Positions 34,359 to 42,691 of a stretch of DNA of 64,000 nucleotides are shown here, in pieces. Source of the stretch: Microbacterium sp. SLBN-154. Lineage in GTDB: Bacteria; Actinomycetota; Actinomycetes; Actinomycetales; Microbacteriaceae. The notes beneath the pieces are model-generated. The model saw only the letters and a list, made by a program, of their open reading frames with translations. It searched no databases and was not told the origin of the DNA. The DNA lies in NCBI RefSeq assembly GCF_006715565.1, contig NZ_VFNL01000001.1, positions 744,001-808,000 on the forward strand, given 5' to 3'. Position 1 is the first letter of the stretch; each line of letters starts with the position of its first letter. The position numbers and the translations under genes were made by a program.

Positions 34359-34451
34359 GTCGACCTTTCGTGACGTCGTTGTCGCCAGTGCAGGACTGGC
34401 GCGGCTTCGGATCTGCCGCACCATCAGCCTGACACGATATGCCGCATTTCG

Positions 34452-34470
34452 ACATAACTACTGCTTATGT
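34452..34470. promoter_or_regulatory. ACATAA-N7-TTATGT inverted repeat (candidate operator)
   Basis: ACATAA (34452-34457) and TTATGT (34465-34470) are perfect arms with a 7-base spacer, overlapping the last codons of the GH106 gene and lying about 95 bases upstream of the binding-protein start. It contains the CTTATGT box shared with other operons. Confidence 0.5.
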
Positions 34471-37400
34471 GTGGCCATAGTCCTGGTGATCTGCGGGGCG
34501 GGGCTCAGAACGAGCGACACCGGCCCGGTGAGGCCCGCGGGCCGCGGAGCCGCCTCGACGGTGAAGACCCCCGTCATCGGTGCGTAGATCCGCCCGCTCG
34601 GCGCCTTCGCCTCGGCGATGAGCCGGTTGCGCCACCCCGTCGCCACGCGCACCGCGAGCAGGTTCTCGCCCTCGCGGACGCGATCGGTGATGTCCAGGCG
34701 CCACGGCGCCGTCCACACCACCCCGGCGCTCTCCCCGCCCACGAGGATCTCCGCGATGTCATGCACGGACTCGAACTGCACGCTCACGAGCCCCTGCAGA
34801 TCTGCGGCCGAAAGGGTGAACCGCGTCTCGTAGGTGCCCACCCCCGAGAAGCCGGCGCGATCCGCGTCATCCGTCCACAGCCGGGGCACCGTGGCGAACA
34901 GCTGCGGCGCGTGTCCCGGCAGCGTCGCCCGCCATGACCCGTCCAGGGGCACCCGCCTCTCGCCGTCCCGGGCGGGAACCGGCGCGTCGGCTCCCGCCAC
35001 GAGGAACGCCGACCCGAAGGGCGCGAGTTCCAGCGCGAAGGTAGCCGGACCGCCCGGGAGGGCCTGGAGTGCCGTCGCCGTCGTGGTGACCGGATCCCAC
35101 AGGGCGATCCTCGCGGCGTCATCCCCCGACACCGACACCGACCCCGACCCCGACCCCGACCCCGACACCGACACCGACACCGACACCGACGTCGAGACCG
35201 GCGTCGGGCCGGGATTCGCCACGAACGTCACCAGGTGCCCCTCCACACGCCGCGAGATCATCCGGACGGCCGGGTCGCCCACCACGACGGCGGGTGGGAT
35301 CCCGAGCATGCGAAGGGCCTCGGAGAGATCGGATGTCGCCACGAGGCGCCCGCCGTGGTCCGACCCCCAGATCCGGTCGCGGATCGCCGCGAAGGCCTCG
35401 GGGTCGTCGGCGAGAGAGGGCGACGCCTCCGGCGCGCGTCCGACGACGGTCGCGCCCGCCGTGAGGAGGCGCTCGATGTGAGCGAGGGCGGCGAGTGTCA
35501 TCCGGTGGGAGCTGCCACCGAGGAAGAGGACGGCGTACGAGGCGCCGCGGGCCGTGATCCGCCCGTCAGCCACGCCGAGGACGTTCACGAGAGCATCGAC
35601 GCCGACGTAGTCGAAGCCATAGCCCGCCGGCGCCGTGTCGTCCGGTGCTTCGCTGAAGAGCGCCGTGACCGGCGCCTCCTCGCCCACGAAGACCGCGACC
35701 TCGACCGCGGGCTCCCCTTCGGCGAGCAGTGCAGAACACCGGGTGAGGTAGTCGATCCACGGCCGGGCCATCGTCGCCCAGGTCTCGTTTCGCGAGAAGG
35801 TCTGCCCGAGGAACGGCGCGAGCGCCATGCCGGGAAGCGGCGCCGTCGACGGCTGATGGGGCGACGAGTGGATGCAGAAGCGCGTCACGCCCAGGGCCAG
35901 CTGAAGGTCGGCGACGTGCTTGAGGCTGCCGGGGGTCGCGGTCCATGGGTCTTCGAACGCCGTGAAGGCCTCCGATCCGGTGTGCGCGGCGCCGTAGACA
36001 TGGGCGACCGAGGCGGCGCCGCGGAGGTCGGCGACGTAGGTCGGGCGCGGCCCCTTCTCCGGCGCGAAGGTCCACATCGCGCCCATCGGCACGTCGGCGG
36101 GTGCTCGCATGGCCAGGTCGTCGCCGAGCTGCGGACGCCCGTCCTCGAGCGCTTCGGTGAAGAACGTCCATCCCCGCTCGTGCGCCACCTCGGCGAGAGT
36201 GCCGTAGTACCGCTCGGACAGCAGCTCGGCGAGGGTGCGGCGGTAGTCGTAGAGGAAGCGGTCCGCGCTCGCCGCGTCGCCCACCACCCATCCGAGCAGA
36301 CACGGCAGCCACGGTGTCGGGTCGTAGCCGCGTCGCGCGGCGAACTCCTCGGCGATCGCGTCGGTCCAGTTCTGCAGCCCGGCTTCGATGCTGTCGCTGA
36401 GAAGTGCCGAGACGGCGTCCTCGGCGGGTCCGGTGAACCGCGCCAGATGGGTCTCGAGGTACGCGCGCACACGACCCGCGTCGAGCTTGTCGACTTCGAG
36501 CCCGGTCGCGTCCGGCAGCGCAGGGCCGTTGACGGCTCCCGTCGTCGACGCCCCGAGACGCAGGATCCGCCACCGCCCGGGTGGCGGAGTCCACTCGAGG
36601 ATGCCGTCCCGCAGGTGGTAGGTCAGATCGAAGACCTGCGCGGGATCGATCACCCCCGCGGTTGCGTCGGGGGAATCGAGGGCGTAGTAATCGGATGCCA
36701 CGCCGAAGCCGGCCTTCGCTTCGCCGACGTGCACGCGTGATGCGGTGAACAGGGCGAACTCGCTGACCTCGAACGCGCGTGCCGGGCGGAGCACCGGGGG
36801 TGTCGCCAGACCGTCGGCCATCGGCGGCAGTGCGGTCGTGGCCGGTTCCCCGTGGAGTCGGAGGCGGAACGCGCGGGCGCTCACCGGCGCGAAGGACGCC
36901 GAGCGCACCGGCGCGCGCGTGTCGAGCAGCTCGACGACGACCGCCCAGGTGCCGGCACCCGTCTCGGCCTCGAGCGCCGCGCGCGCCGGCGGCGCGGCAC
37001 CGAAACCGCGTGGACCCGGGAGCCCGACGACCACCGAGCGGACGGTCACCGGCTCGGCGAAGCGCTGCACGATCCAGGCCTCCGACGGGCCATCCGGATC
37101 ACGGGCGAGCGACACCCCGCCGGCGAAGGAGCCGTCGGTCAGCGTGCCGGCCGCCGCGACATCCCCCGACGACGTTTCGACCGTCTGCGCGCGAAGCGGC
37201 AGGCGATCGAGGTCGTCGGGCACCGCGAGCACGCGCCAGTGCGCCGAGAATCGCCTCGCCGCGTCGTCCGTCCCACTGTCTTGGTACGCCCCGACGGACG
37301 TCGGAAGCGGGGGAAGGGAGATGCGCACCGGTGCGCCGCCGTCGACGGTCGCTTCCGACCACACGATCTTCTTCATCGCGTCGACGGACTCCACCCAGGG

Positions 37401-37739
37401 CCCACCCGACGCGCTCCACCCCGAGGAGGTGGCGACCGCCACCTCGAGCCCGAGCTCGCGGGCCCGGGTTGTCGCTGCGGTCATCGCCTCGTCCCAGGAC
37501 GGGCTTCCCGGACGCACCGGCGCCGCGACGACGGTGGGGAGCCCCATGCCGCCGTCGAAGATCTGCACGCCGCCGATCCCGGCACCGTGCATCCACTCGA
37601 GATCGGCGCGGAGGCCCGGGATGTCGATGTTGCCGTCCATCCAGTGCCACCACACGTGGGGGCGGGCGTCCGCGGGCGGGTCGAGGAACACCCGGCGCAG
37701 GCGGGCGATGACGGTCTCGCCATCGAGGGAAGGGATCAC
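34458..37739 (-). CDS. Glycoside hydrolase family 106-like (alpha-L-rhamnosidase candidate)
   Basis: A 1093-residue multidomain enzyme without signal peptide. The N-terminal RPHVWWHWMDGNIDIPGLRADLEWMHGAGIGGVQIFDGG segment is the GH106 barrel opening; LSDSIEAGLQNWTDAIAEEFAARRGYDPTPWLPCL and EALEDGRPQLGDDLAM hold likely active-site acidic residues. The C-terminal 150 residues form a galactose-binding-like sandwich (GVGTYETRFTLSAADLQGLVSVQFESVHDIAEILVGG). A VS/GS dipeptide run near residue 860 is encoded by 11 hexamers (35125-35190). Divergent from the ABC permeases. Rhamnose is common on flavonoid glycosides, which fits the aglycone genes nearby. Confidence 0.82.
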   Translation of the reverse strand: MIPSLDGETVIARLRRVFLDPPADARPHVWWHWMDGNIDIPGLRADLEWMHGAGIGGVQIFDGGMGLPTVVAAPVRPGSPSWDEAMTAATTRARELGLEVAVATSSGWSASGGPWVESVDAMKKIVWSEATVDGGAPVRISLPPLPTSVGAYQDSGTDDAARRFSAHWRVLAVPDDLDRLPLRAQTVETSSGDVAAAGTLTDGSFAGGVSLARDPDGPSEAWIVQRFAEPVTVRSVVVGLPGPRGFGAAPPARAALEAETGAGTWAVVVELLDTRAPVRSASFAPVSARAFRLRLHGEPATTALPPMADGLATPPVLRPARAFEVSEFALFTASRVHVGEAKAGFGVASDYYALDSPDATAGVIDPAQVFDLTYHLRDGILEWTPPPGRWRILRLGASTTGAVNGPALPDATGLEVDKLDAGRVRAYLETHLARFTGPAEDAVSALLSDSIEAGLQNWTDAIAEEFAARRGYDPTPWLPCLLGWVVGDAASADRFLYDYRRTLAELLSERYYGTLAEVAHERGWTFFTEALEDGRPQLGDDLAMRAPADVPMGAMWTFAPEKGPRPTYVADLRGAASVAHVYGAAHTGSEAFTAFEDPWTATPGSLKHVADLQLALGVTRFCIHSSPHQPSTAPLPGMALAPFLGQTFSRNETWATMARPWIDYLTRCSALLAEGEPAVEVAVFVGEEAPVTALFSEAPDDTAPAGYGFDYVGVDALVNVLGVADGRITARGASYAVLFLGGSSHRMTLAALAHIERLLTAGATVVGRAPEASPSLADDPEAFAAIRDRIWGSDHGGRLVATSDLSEALRMLGIPPAVVVGDPAVRMISRRVEGHLVTFVANPGPTPVSTSVSVSVSVSGSGSGSGSVSVSGDDAARIALWDPVTTTATALQALPGGPATFALELAPFGSAFLVAGADAPVPARDGERRVPLDGSWRATLPGHAPQLFATVPRLWTDDADRAGFSGVGTYETRFTLSAADLQGLVSVQFESVHDIAEILVGGESAGVVWTAPWRLDITDRVREGENLLAVRVATGWRNRLIAEAKAPSGRIYAPMTGVFTVEAAPRPAGLTGPVSLVLSPAPQITRTMATHKQ
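35125..35190. repeat. Eleven-unit hexanucleotide microsatellite inside the GH106-like gene
   Basis: Eleven tandem copies of CCCGAC or ACCGAC encode alternating Ser-Val and Ser-Gly on the minus strand, in an interdomain linker. Unit changes keep the frame, so slippage would alter linker length without breaking the enzyme. Confidence 0.9.
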
Positions 37740-37796
37740 GGGCCGATCCTGTCACCGCACCGAACTCAAGAGGCACTCTCCCGCGCCTCGCGCCCA

Positions 37797-37815
37797 CTTA
37801 TATCCGATATCGCAA
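37797..37815. promoter_or_regulatory. Divergent promoter region with CTTATAT and CGATATCG
   Basis: The 169-base gap between the divergent GH106 and permease genes is AT-rich around 37797-37850. CTTATAT (37797-37803) resembles the CTTATGT box, CGATATCG nearby is a perfect 8-base palindrome, and CTAATGTG lies about 20 bases further on. Core promoter boxes could not be fixed. Confidence 0.4.
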
Positions 37816-37908
37816 AAACTAATGTGCGGTTTCGACGCAAGCGTGTGATCCTGAATTCACGGCGCCCCGAACTGCTGTGGGCGCGCAGACGACGACGAGG
37901 TCAGGCGA

Positions 37909-38871
37909 ATGACAGCGACGATGCAGGACGATCAGAGCACCCGGGCGGTGACCGTGCCGCCGAAGAACCGCCGCGCAAGCACCCGGATCAAGGGGCGCCG
38001 GCCGCTCATCAGCTACGGCCACTGGTGGTGGGCGCTGCCCGCCGTCGTCTTCGTCATCGGAGTGCACTACGTCGCGACCCTCACCGGCGGGTTCTTCGCC
38101 TTCACCAACTGGACGGGACTGGGCGACTGGGAGTTCATCGGCGTCGACAACTTCGTCCGCATCTTCAGCGACCCGCTCCTCCTCGGCTCGGTCTGGAACA
38201 CCCTCTTCCTCGCGATCGGCTCGGTCGTGCTGACGAACGTCCTGGGCCTGCTGTACGCCCTCGCAATCAACCGGATGCTGAAGACCCGGTACATCCTGCG
38301 GACTCTCCTGTTCATGCCGGTGGTGCTCAGCCCCCTGGCGGTGTCGTACGTGTGGAAGTTCATCTTCCAGTTCGACGGGCCGCTCAACGACTTCCTCGGC
38401 CTCGTCGGCCTGCAGTCGTGGCAGAAGGTGTGGCTGGCCGACCCGACCTACTCGATCTGGGCGATCCTCATCGTCATCGTCTGGCAGCAGACCGGTTTCA
38501 CCATGGTCATCTACCTCGCAGGGCTCGCGTCGGTCCCGGTCGAAGTCGAGGAGGCCGCGGCACTGGACGGCGCGAACCTCTGGCAGCGCTTCTGGCATGT
38601 CGTCGCCCCCGCCATCCGTCCCTCGATCGCCATCGCGACGACCCTCGGCATCATCCAGGGACTGCGGGTGTTCGACCAGATCCTGGCCCTCACCGGGGGT
38701 GGGCCCGCCGGTGTCACCGAGACCCTGGCCACCCAGGTGTACAAGCAGGCGTTCTCGCTCGGTCAGTTCGGCTTCGGCTCGGCGCTCGCGCTCGTGCTGA
38801 CGGTCATCATCCTCGTCTTCGCCATCTTCCAGCAGTGGCTCACCCGCGACCGCTCGGTCGGAAAGGCCTGA
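37909..38871 (+). CDS. Carbohydrate ABC transporter permease (MalF/UgpA type)
   Basis: A 320-residue inner-membrane protein with six predicted membrane segments after a charged N-terminus. The EAA loop (VPVEVEEAAALDGANLWQRFWHVVAPAIRPS) is of the CUT1 sugar class. It forms the membrane pore with the permease that follows 3 bases later. The matching binding protein is at 33048. No ATPase gene is present, as is common in actinobacteria where one MsmK-like ATPase serves many transporters. Confidence 0.93.
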   Translation: MTATMQDDQSTRAVTVPPKNRRASTRIKGRRPLISYGHWWWALPAVVFVIGVHYVATLTGGFFAFTNWTGLGDWEFIGVDNFVRIFSDPLLLGSVWNTLFLAIGSVVLTNVLGLLYALAINRMLKTRYILRTLLFMPVVLSPLAVSYVWKFIFQFDGPLNDFLGLVGLQSWQKVWLADPTYSIWAILIVIVWQQTGFTMVIYLAGLASVPVEVEEAAALDGANLWQRFWHVVAPAIRPSIAIATTLGIIQGLRVFDQILALTGGGPAGVTETLATQVYKQAFSLGQFGFGSALALVLTVIILVFAIFQQWLTRDRSVGKA

Positions 38872-38874
38872 GAC

Positions 38875-39711
38875 ATGTTCCGCTACACCAAGCTCACCGC
38901 GGCGCGTGAGGTCTTCGTCTGGGTGGTGACCCTCCTCGGGCTCCTCCCCTTCTGGATCCTCATCATGACCTCGCTGAAGTCCGATCAGGAGGCCTTGACC
39001 TCGAGCGCCGTCGCCCCGCCGACGGCGCCGACCTTCAACGCCTTCGTCGAGGTGCTCACCACCACCGGGCGCAACAGCATCCCCCTCAGCATCCTGAACA
39101 GCGCCGTCATCACCGCGGGGTCGATCTTCCTGCTCGTGCTGCTCGGGTCGGTCTCGGCCTATGTCATCGCCCGCCGCACGCGCACCTGGACGACGCTGAC
39201 CTACTACCTGGTGCTGATCGCGATCATCCTCCCCGCGCAGCTGGGCACCGTGCCCCTCTACATCGGTGCCCGCAGCGTCGGTCTCACGGGCTCCGTGCTC
39301 GGCATGGTGCTGCTGTGGGCGGGCATTCTGCTCCCCCTGTCGGTCTTCCTCTACGCGAGCTTCTTCCGGGGCCTGTCGACCGAGTACGAAGAGGCCGCCG
39401 TCATCGACGGCGCCTCGCCCACACAGGCGTTCTTCCGCGTCGTCCTGCCTCTCATGGCCCCCGCGACCGGAACGGTGGCGATCCTCACCGGTCTCATCAT
39501 CTGGAACGACTTCTTCAACTCGTTGATCTTCCTCGGCGGCACCACGACCCAGACCCTCCCGGTGGCCATGTACACCTACGTGGGCGGTCTGGTGTCGGCG
39601 TGGAACAAGATCTTCGCCGTCGTGATCATCTCGATGATCCCGATCCTGGCGTTCTACATGTTCGCCCAGAAGCGCTTCATCCAGGGCTTCGCCGGCGGCC
39701 TCAAGGGCTGA
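38875..39711 (+). CDS. Carbohydrate ABC transporter permease (MalG/UgpE type)
   Basis: A 278-residue partner permease. The long C-terminal EAA loop (GLSTEYEEAAVIDGASPTQAFFRVVLPLMAPATGTVAIL) and the terminal KRFIQGFAGGLKG motif are typical of the MalG-like half of CUT1 importers. Length and six-segment topology fit. It is cotranscribed with the preceding permease and probably with the isomerase and GMC oxidase genes downstream, suggesting that the imported sugar or glycoside is their substrate. Confidence 0.93.
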   Translation: MFRYTKLTAAREVFVWVVTLLGLLPFWILIMTSLKSDQEALTSSAVAPPTAPTFNAFVEVLTTTGRNSIPLSILNSAVITAGSIFLLVLLGSVSAYVIARRTRTWTTLTYYLVLIAIILPAQLGTVPLYIGARSVGLTGSVLGMVLLWAGILLPLSVFLYASFFRGLSTEYEEAAVIDGASPTQAFFRVVLPLMAPATGTVAILTGLIIWNDFFNSLIFLGGTTTQTLPVAMYTYVGGLVSAWNKIFAVVIISMIPILAFYMFAQKRFIQGFAGGLKG

Positions 39712-39766
39712 GCCCCGCCCGCCGTCGACCCACCCTCATCCCGTCATCCCGTCAGGAGACCCTCCC

Positions 39767-40561
39767 GTGTATCAGCTCGCCCCCAACATCGAACTCCTCT
39801 TCACCGAGGCCGGTGACTACCACGACCGCGTCCGCGCGGCCGCGGCCGCCGGGTTCACCGCCGTCGAGATGTGGGGACCCACCGGTGTCGACGCCCCGGC
39901 ACAGCCGAAGGACCTCCCGGCGCTGAAGGCCGCGCTCGAAGAGACCGGAACGCAGCTGACCGCGCAGCTGTCGGAGCCGCGCACACAGTTCATGATCCCG
40001 CCGTGGGACCACAGCGAGTTCTTCCGCAAGCTCGACGAGGGCGTACAGATCGCCCAGGATCTGGGCTGCCCGCGCATCGTCGTGGGCAGCGGCACGGGAT
40101 TCGGCGGGTGGAAGCGCCAGGTGCAGCTGGACAAGCTCGTCGAGATCTACCAGAAGGCCATCGCGCAGATCGACGGCTCCGGTATCGCGCTCGTGCTCGA
40201 GCCGGTGAACGTCCGGGTCGATCACCCGGGATCGCTCCTGGACCGCACCGCCGAGGCGGTGTACGTCGCCCGGGGCGTCGACTCGCCTTTCTTCGGGGTG
40301 CTCTACGACATCTATCACTCCGCCGTCGAGGGCGAGGACATGGCAGCAGAGCTGGCGAACGCCGGCGACCTGGTGCAGTACGTGCAGCTGGCGGATGCCC
40401 CGGGCCGAGGTGAGCCCGGATCCGGCGACCTCGACTGGGCCGAGCGCCTGGGCATCCTGCGCGCGTCGGGCTACGACGGACCCATCGGCCTGGAGTACTA
40501 CCCGACCACCGAGTCCGCCGCCTCGGTGGCGCGGATCGTCGAGTGGGCAGCATCGGCATGA
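39767..40561 (+). CDS. Hydroxypyruvate isomerase-like TIM-barrel protein
   Basis: A 264-residue single-domain TIM barrel of the xylose isomerase-like/Hyi group. Metal-site carboxylates appear in ALVLEPVNV, FGVLYDIYHS and GLEYYPTTES. GTG 39767 has a CAGGAG site. It overlaps the GMC oxidoreductase start by 4 bases and follows the ABC permeases. In keto-sugar pathways such isomerases interconvert 2-keto and 3-keto forms; glyoxylate-type hydroxypyruvate isomerisation is less likely because no glyoxylate genes are nearby. Confidence 0.82.
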   Translation: MYQLAPNIELLFTEAGDYHDRVRAAAAAGFTAVEMWGPTGVDAPAQPKDLPALKAALEETGTQLTAQLSEPRTQFMIPPWDHSEFFRKLDEGVQIAQDLGCPRIVVGSGTGFGGWKRQVQLDKLVEIYQKAIAQIDGSGIALVLEPVNVRVDHPGSLLDRTAEAVYVARGVDSPFFGVLYDIYHSAVEGEDMAAELANAGDLVQYVQLADAPGRGEPGSGDLDWAERLGILRASGYDGPIGLEYYPTTESAASVARIVEWAASA

Positions 40562-42099
40562 CGCGGTACCCCTCCGAGGTCGATGTCGCCATCGTCGGCA
40601 GTGGTCCGACCGGCGCGGCGTACGCGCGCGTCCTCAGCGAGCAGGCGCCGAACGCGACGATCGCGATGTTCGAGGTGGGTCCCACGGTGTCCGACCCGCC
40701 GGGCGCGCACGTGAAGAACATCGCCGACCCCGAGGCGCGCGCTCGCGCGCAGGCGGCTTCGGAGGGCCCGGGCGCGCGCGGCGAGAAGGTGGCCAACCCC
40801 GGGCAGGCGAAGGCCGGCATGCGCGCGGCGCGACCGGGGACCTTCCTCCTCGAGGACGGTTTCCGCTTCGAGGGCGAGGACGGGATGCCGGTGGCGGCGA
40901 TGTCCAGCAACGTCGGCGGCATGGCGGCCCACTGGACCGGCGCCTGCCCCCGGCCGGGGGGCAGCGAGCGGATCGACTTCCTCCCTGACCTCGACGACCT
41001 GCTGACCGAGGCGGAGCGGCTCCTCGGCGTCACCACCGACGCGTTCGACGCCGCACCCTTCGGGCAGATCGTCCGAGATCGACTCTCCGTCGCCGTCGAC
41101 GACGGACGGACGGTCGAGACGAGGGTGCAGCGGATGCCGCTGGCCGCACACCGTCGCGACGACGGCCGGCTGGTGTGGTCGGGCTCGGATGTCGTCCTGG
41201 GCGACGTCACCCGCGACAACCTCGCCTTCGACCTTTTCGACGAATCACTCGTGACGCGGGTGCTGACCGAGGACGGTCACGCGACGGGCGTCGAGGTGCG
41301 GGATCTCCGGTCGGGGGAGACGCACCGGGTGGCGGCGCGGTTCGTCGTGGTCGCCGCCGACGCGCTGCGCACTCCGCAGGTGCTCTGGGCTTCCGGAATC
41401 CGTCCCCCCGCCCTCGGGCGCTACCTCAACGACCAGGCGCAGATCGTCTTCGCCTCGCGGCTGCGCGGCGTCGAGACCCTGGGCGCCGATGCGCCGACGA
41501 CAGGACTGGCGGAGTACAGCGGCGTCAGCTGGGTGCCGTTCACCGACGACGTCCCCTTCCATGGACAGGTCATGCAGCTCGACGCCTCGCCCATCCCCCT
41601 CGCCGACGACGATCCCGTCGTCCCCGGTTCGATCGTGGGTCTCGGGCTCTTCTGTGCCAAGGACCTCCAGGCCGACGACCGCGTCGAGTTCGACGACGCC
41701 GCGCACGACGCCTACGGCATGCCGGCACCGCGGATCCACTACCGGCTGACCGAGCGCGACCACGAGGTGGTCGACCGGGCTCGCGCCGAAATCGTGCGAC
41801 TCGGAGAGGCGATCGGCGACCCGCTGGACAGCCGGCCGTTCACCCTTCCACTCGGCTCCTCGCTGCACTACCAGGGGACGACCCGCATGGGTCGGACGGA
41901 TGACGGAACGAGTGTCTGCGGACCCGACAGCCAGGTGTGGGGTGTCGACGGACTCTTCGTCGCCGGCAACGGCGTGATTCCCACCGCGACCGCGTGCAAC
42001 CCCACGCTCACCTCCGTCGCTCTCGCGGTCGCCGGTGCGCGCAGCATCGCGCGTGCCCTGTCTCGCACGCCCGTCGCGGGGATCGCCAGTACTCCATGA
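40558..42099 (+). CDS. GMC-family FAD oxidoreductase (CarA/pyranose-oxidase-like glycoside 3-oxidase candidate)
   Basis: A 513-residue flavoprotein. The ADP-binding motif GSGPTG is at residues 14-19, the GMC loop AAMSSNVGGMAAHWTGACPRP near 114-134, and the His-Asn catalytic pair is H437 (LHYQGTTRMG) and N481 (ATACNPTLTS). Microbacterium CarA and relatives oxidise the C3 hydroxyl of a C-glucoside to give the 3-keto form needed by C-glycoside deglycosidases. This gene stands directly upstream of CGD-like beta and alpha genes, which makes that function likely. It is coupled to the isomerase gene (4-base overlap). No signal peptide. An oxidase for free sugars is the alternative. Confidence 0.82.
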   Translation: MTRYPSEVDVAIVGSGPTGAAYARVLSEQAPNATIAMFEVGPTVSDPPGAHVKNIADPEARARAQAASEGPGARGEKVANPGQAKAGMRAARPGTFLLEDGFRFEGEDGMPVAAMSSNVGGMAAHWTGACPRPGGSERIDFLPDLDDLLTEAERLLGVTTDAFDAAPFGQIVRDRLSVAVDDGRTVETRVQRMPLAAHRRDDGRLVWSGSDVVLGDVTRDNLAFDLFDESLVTRVLTEDGHATGVEVRDLRSGETHRVAARFVVVAADALRTPQVLWASGIRPPALGRYLNDQAQIVFASRLRGVETLGADAPTTGLAEYSGVSWVPFTDDVPFHGQVMQLDASPIPLADDDPVVPGSIVGLGLFCAKDLQADDRVEFDDAAHDAYGMPAPRIHYRLTERDHEVVDRARAEIVRLGEAIGDPLDSRPFTLPLGSSLHYQGTTRMGRTDDGTSVCGPDSQVWGVDGLFVAGNGVIPTATACNPTLTSVALAVAGARSIARALSRTPVAGIASTP

Positions 42100-42101
42100 C
42101 C

Positions 42102-42170
42102 GCGAGAATCCAACGGCGCGCCGAGAGTGCGGGTGAACCCCGCGTCCTCGGCGCCCCGTTGCATTCTCGC
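42102..42170. terminator. Large inverted repeat after the GMC gene
   Basis: Arms of 24 bases (42102-42125 and 42147-42170) match at 22 positions, and the loop itself holds GCGGG-N5-CCCGC. No T-run follows, so it may be a factor-assisted terminator or an mRNA-stabilising hairpin between the oxidase operon and the deglycosidase operon. Confidence 0.65.
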
Positions 42171-42203
42171 CGGCACCGGGCGAAGCGAGAAGGCCGCGAG
42201 GCA

Positions 42204-42233
42204 TTGACTTATGTTGGAAAACAACGTTAAAGT
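42204..42233 (+). promoter_or_regulatory. Promoter and operator of the deglycosidase operon
   Basis: TTGACT (42204-42209) and TAAAGT (42228-42233) are separated by 18 bases. The spacer holds GTTG-GAAAA-CAAC, an inverted repeat that extends to ATGTTG/CAACGT with one mismatch, and the CTTATGT box (42208-42214). An operator in the spacer implies repression. The GTG at 42290 follows. Confidence 0.65.
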
Positions 42234-42289
42234 GTAGGAATTATGACAAAGACGTCGGCGGCGCTGGCCGCCCCCACGAGGAGGTTCGC

Positions 42290-42691
42290 GTGATCCCCGA
42301 TCGAATCATCGAGCAGGGCACGCTCACGTCGCGCGACGGCCGCGTCGCCGTCGAGGTGCGACTGCCCTGGTATCGCGCGCTGCCGGGATCGTGCATCGCC
42401 GGCGCGACGCTCACCGTCGACGGCGTCGAGGCGCCGGCCGCCTCGCTCCGCTGGCGGATGAACGGCAGCGAGTTCACGTTCGACGAGCTGAAGACCAATA
42501 CCGACGAGTGGTGGTTCCCCACCGACTCCGCCGTCCTGTCCGGCGCGCTCGAGCTCGCCGGCGGCGAGCACGAGGTCAGCGTCGAGCTCGTCCTCTACAT
42601 CCCGTACATCGTCATCTCCGACGACGAGGTGCTCCACATCGAGGAGCGCGACACGAAGAAGATGGCCGTCCGACAGGAGGTCTCGGCATGA
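42290..42691 (+). CDS. C-glycoside deglycosidase beta subunit-like (DUF6379-type)
   Basis: A 133-residue soluble protein with the compact beta-sandwich pattern of CGD beta subunits: VAVEVRLPWYRALPGSCIAGATLTVDGVEAPA, RMNGSEFTFDELKTNTDEWWFPTDSAVL and EHEVSVELVLYIPYIV. GTG 42290 has a GAGGAGG site. The stop overlaps the alpha-type gene by 4 bases, so the two are made together. In known CGDs the beta subunit shapes the active site at the alpha-subunit barrel mouth. Family assignment is from motif memory. Confidence 0.82.
   Translation: MIPDRIIEQGTLTSRDGRVAVEVRLPWYRALPGSCIAGATLTVDGVEAPAASLRWRMNGSEFTFDELKTNTDEWWFPTDSAVLSGALELAGGEHEVSVELVLYIPYIVISDDEVLHIEERDTKKMAVRQEVSA

Noticed and set aside
42102..42170. 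Insertion-sequence end
   Set aside because: No transposase frame or target duplication is seen near the inverted repeat.
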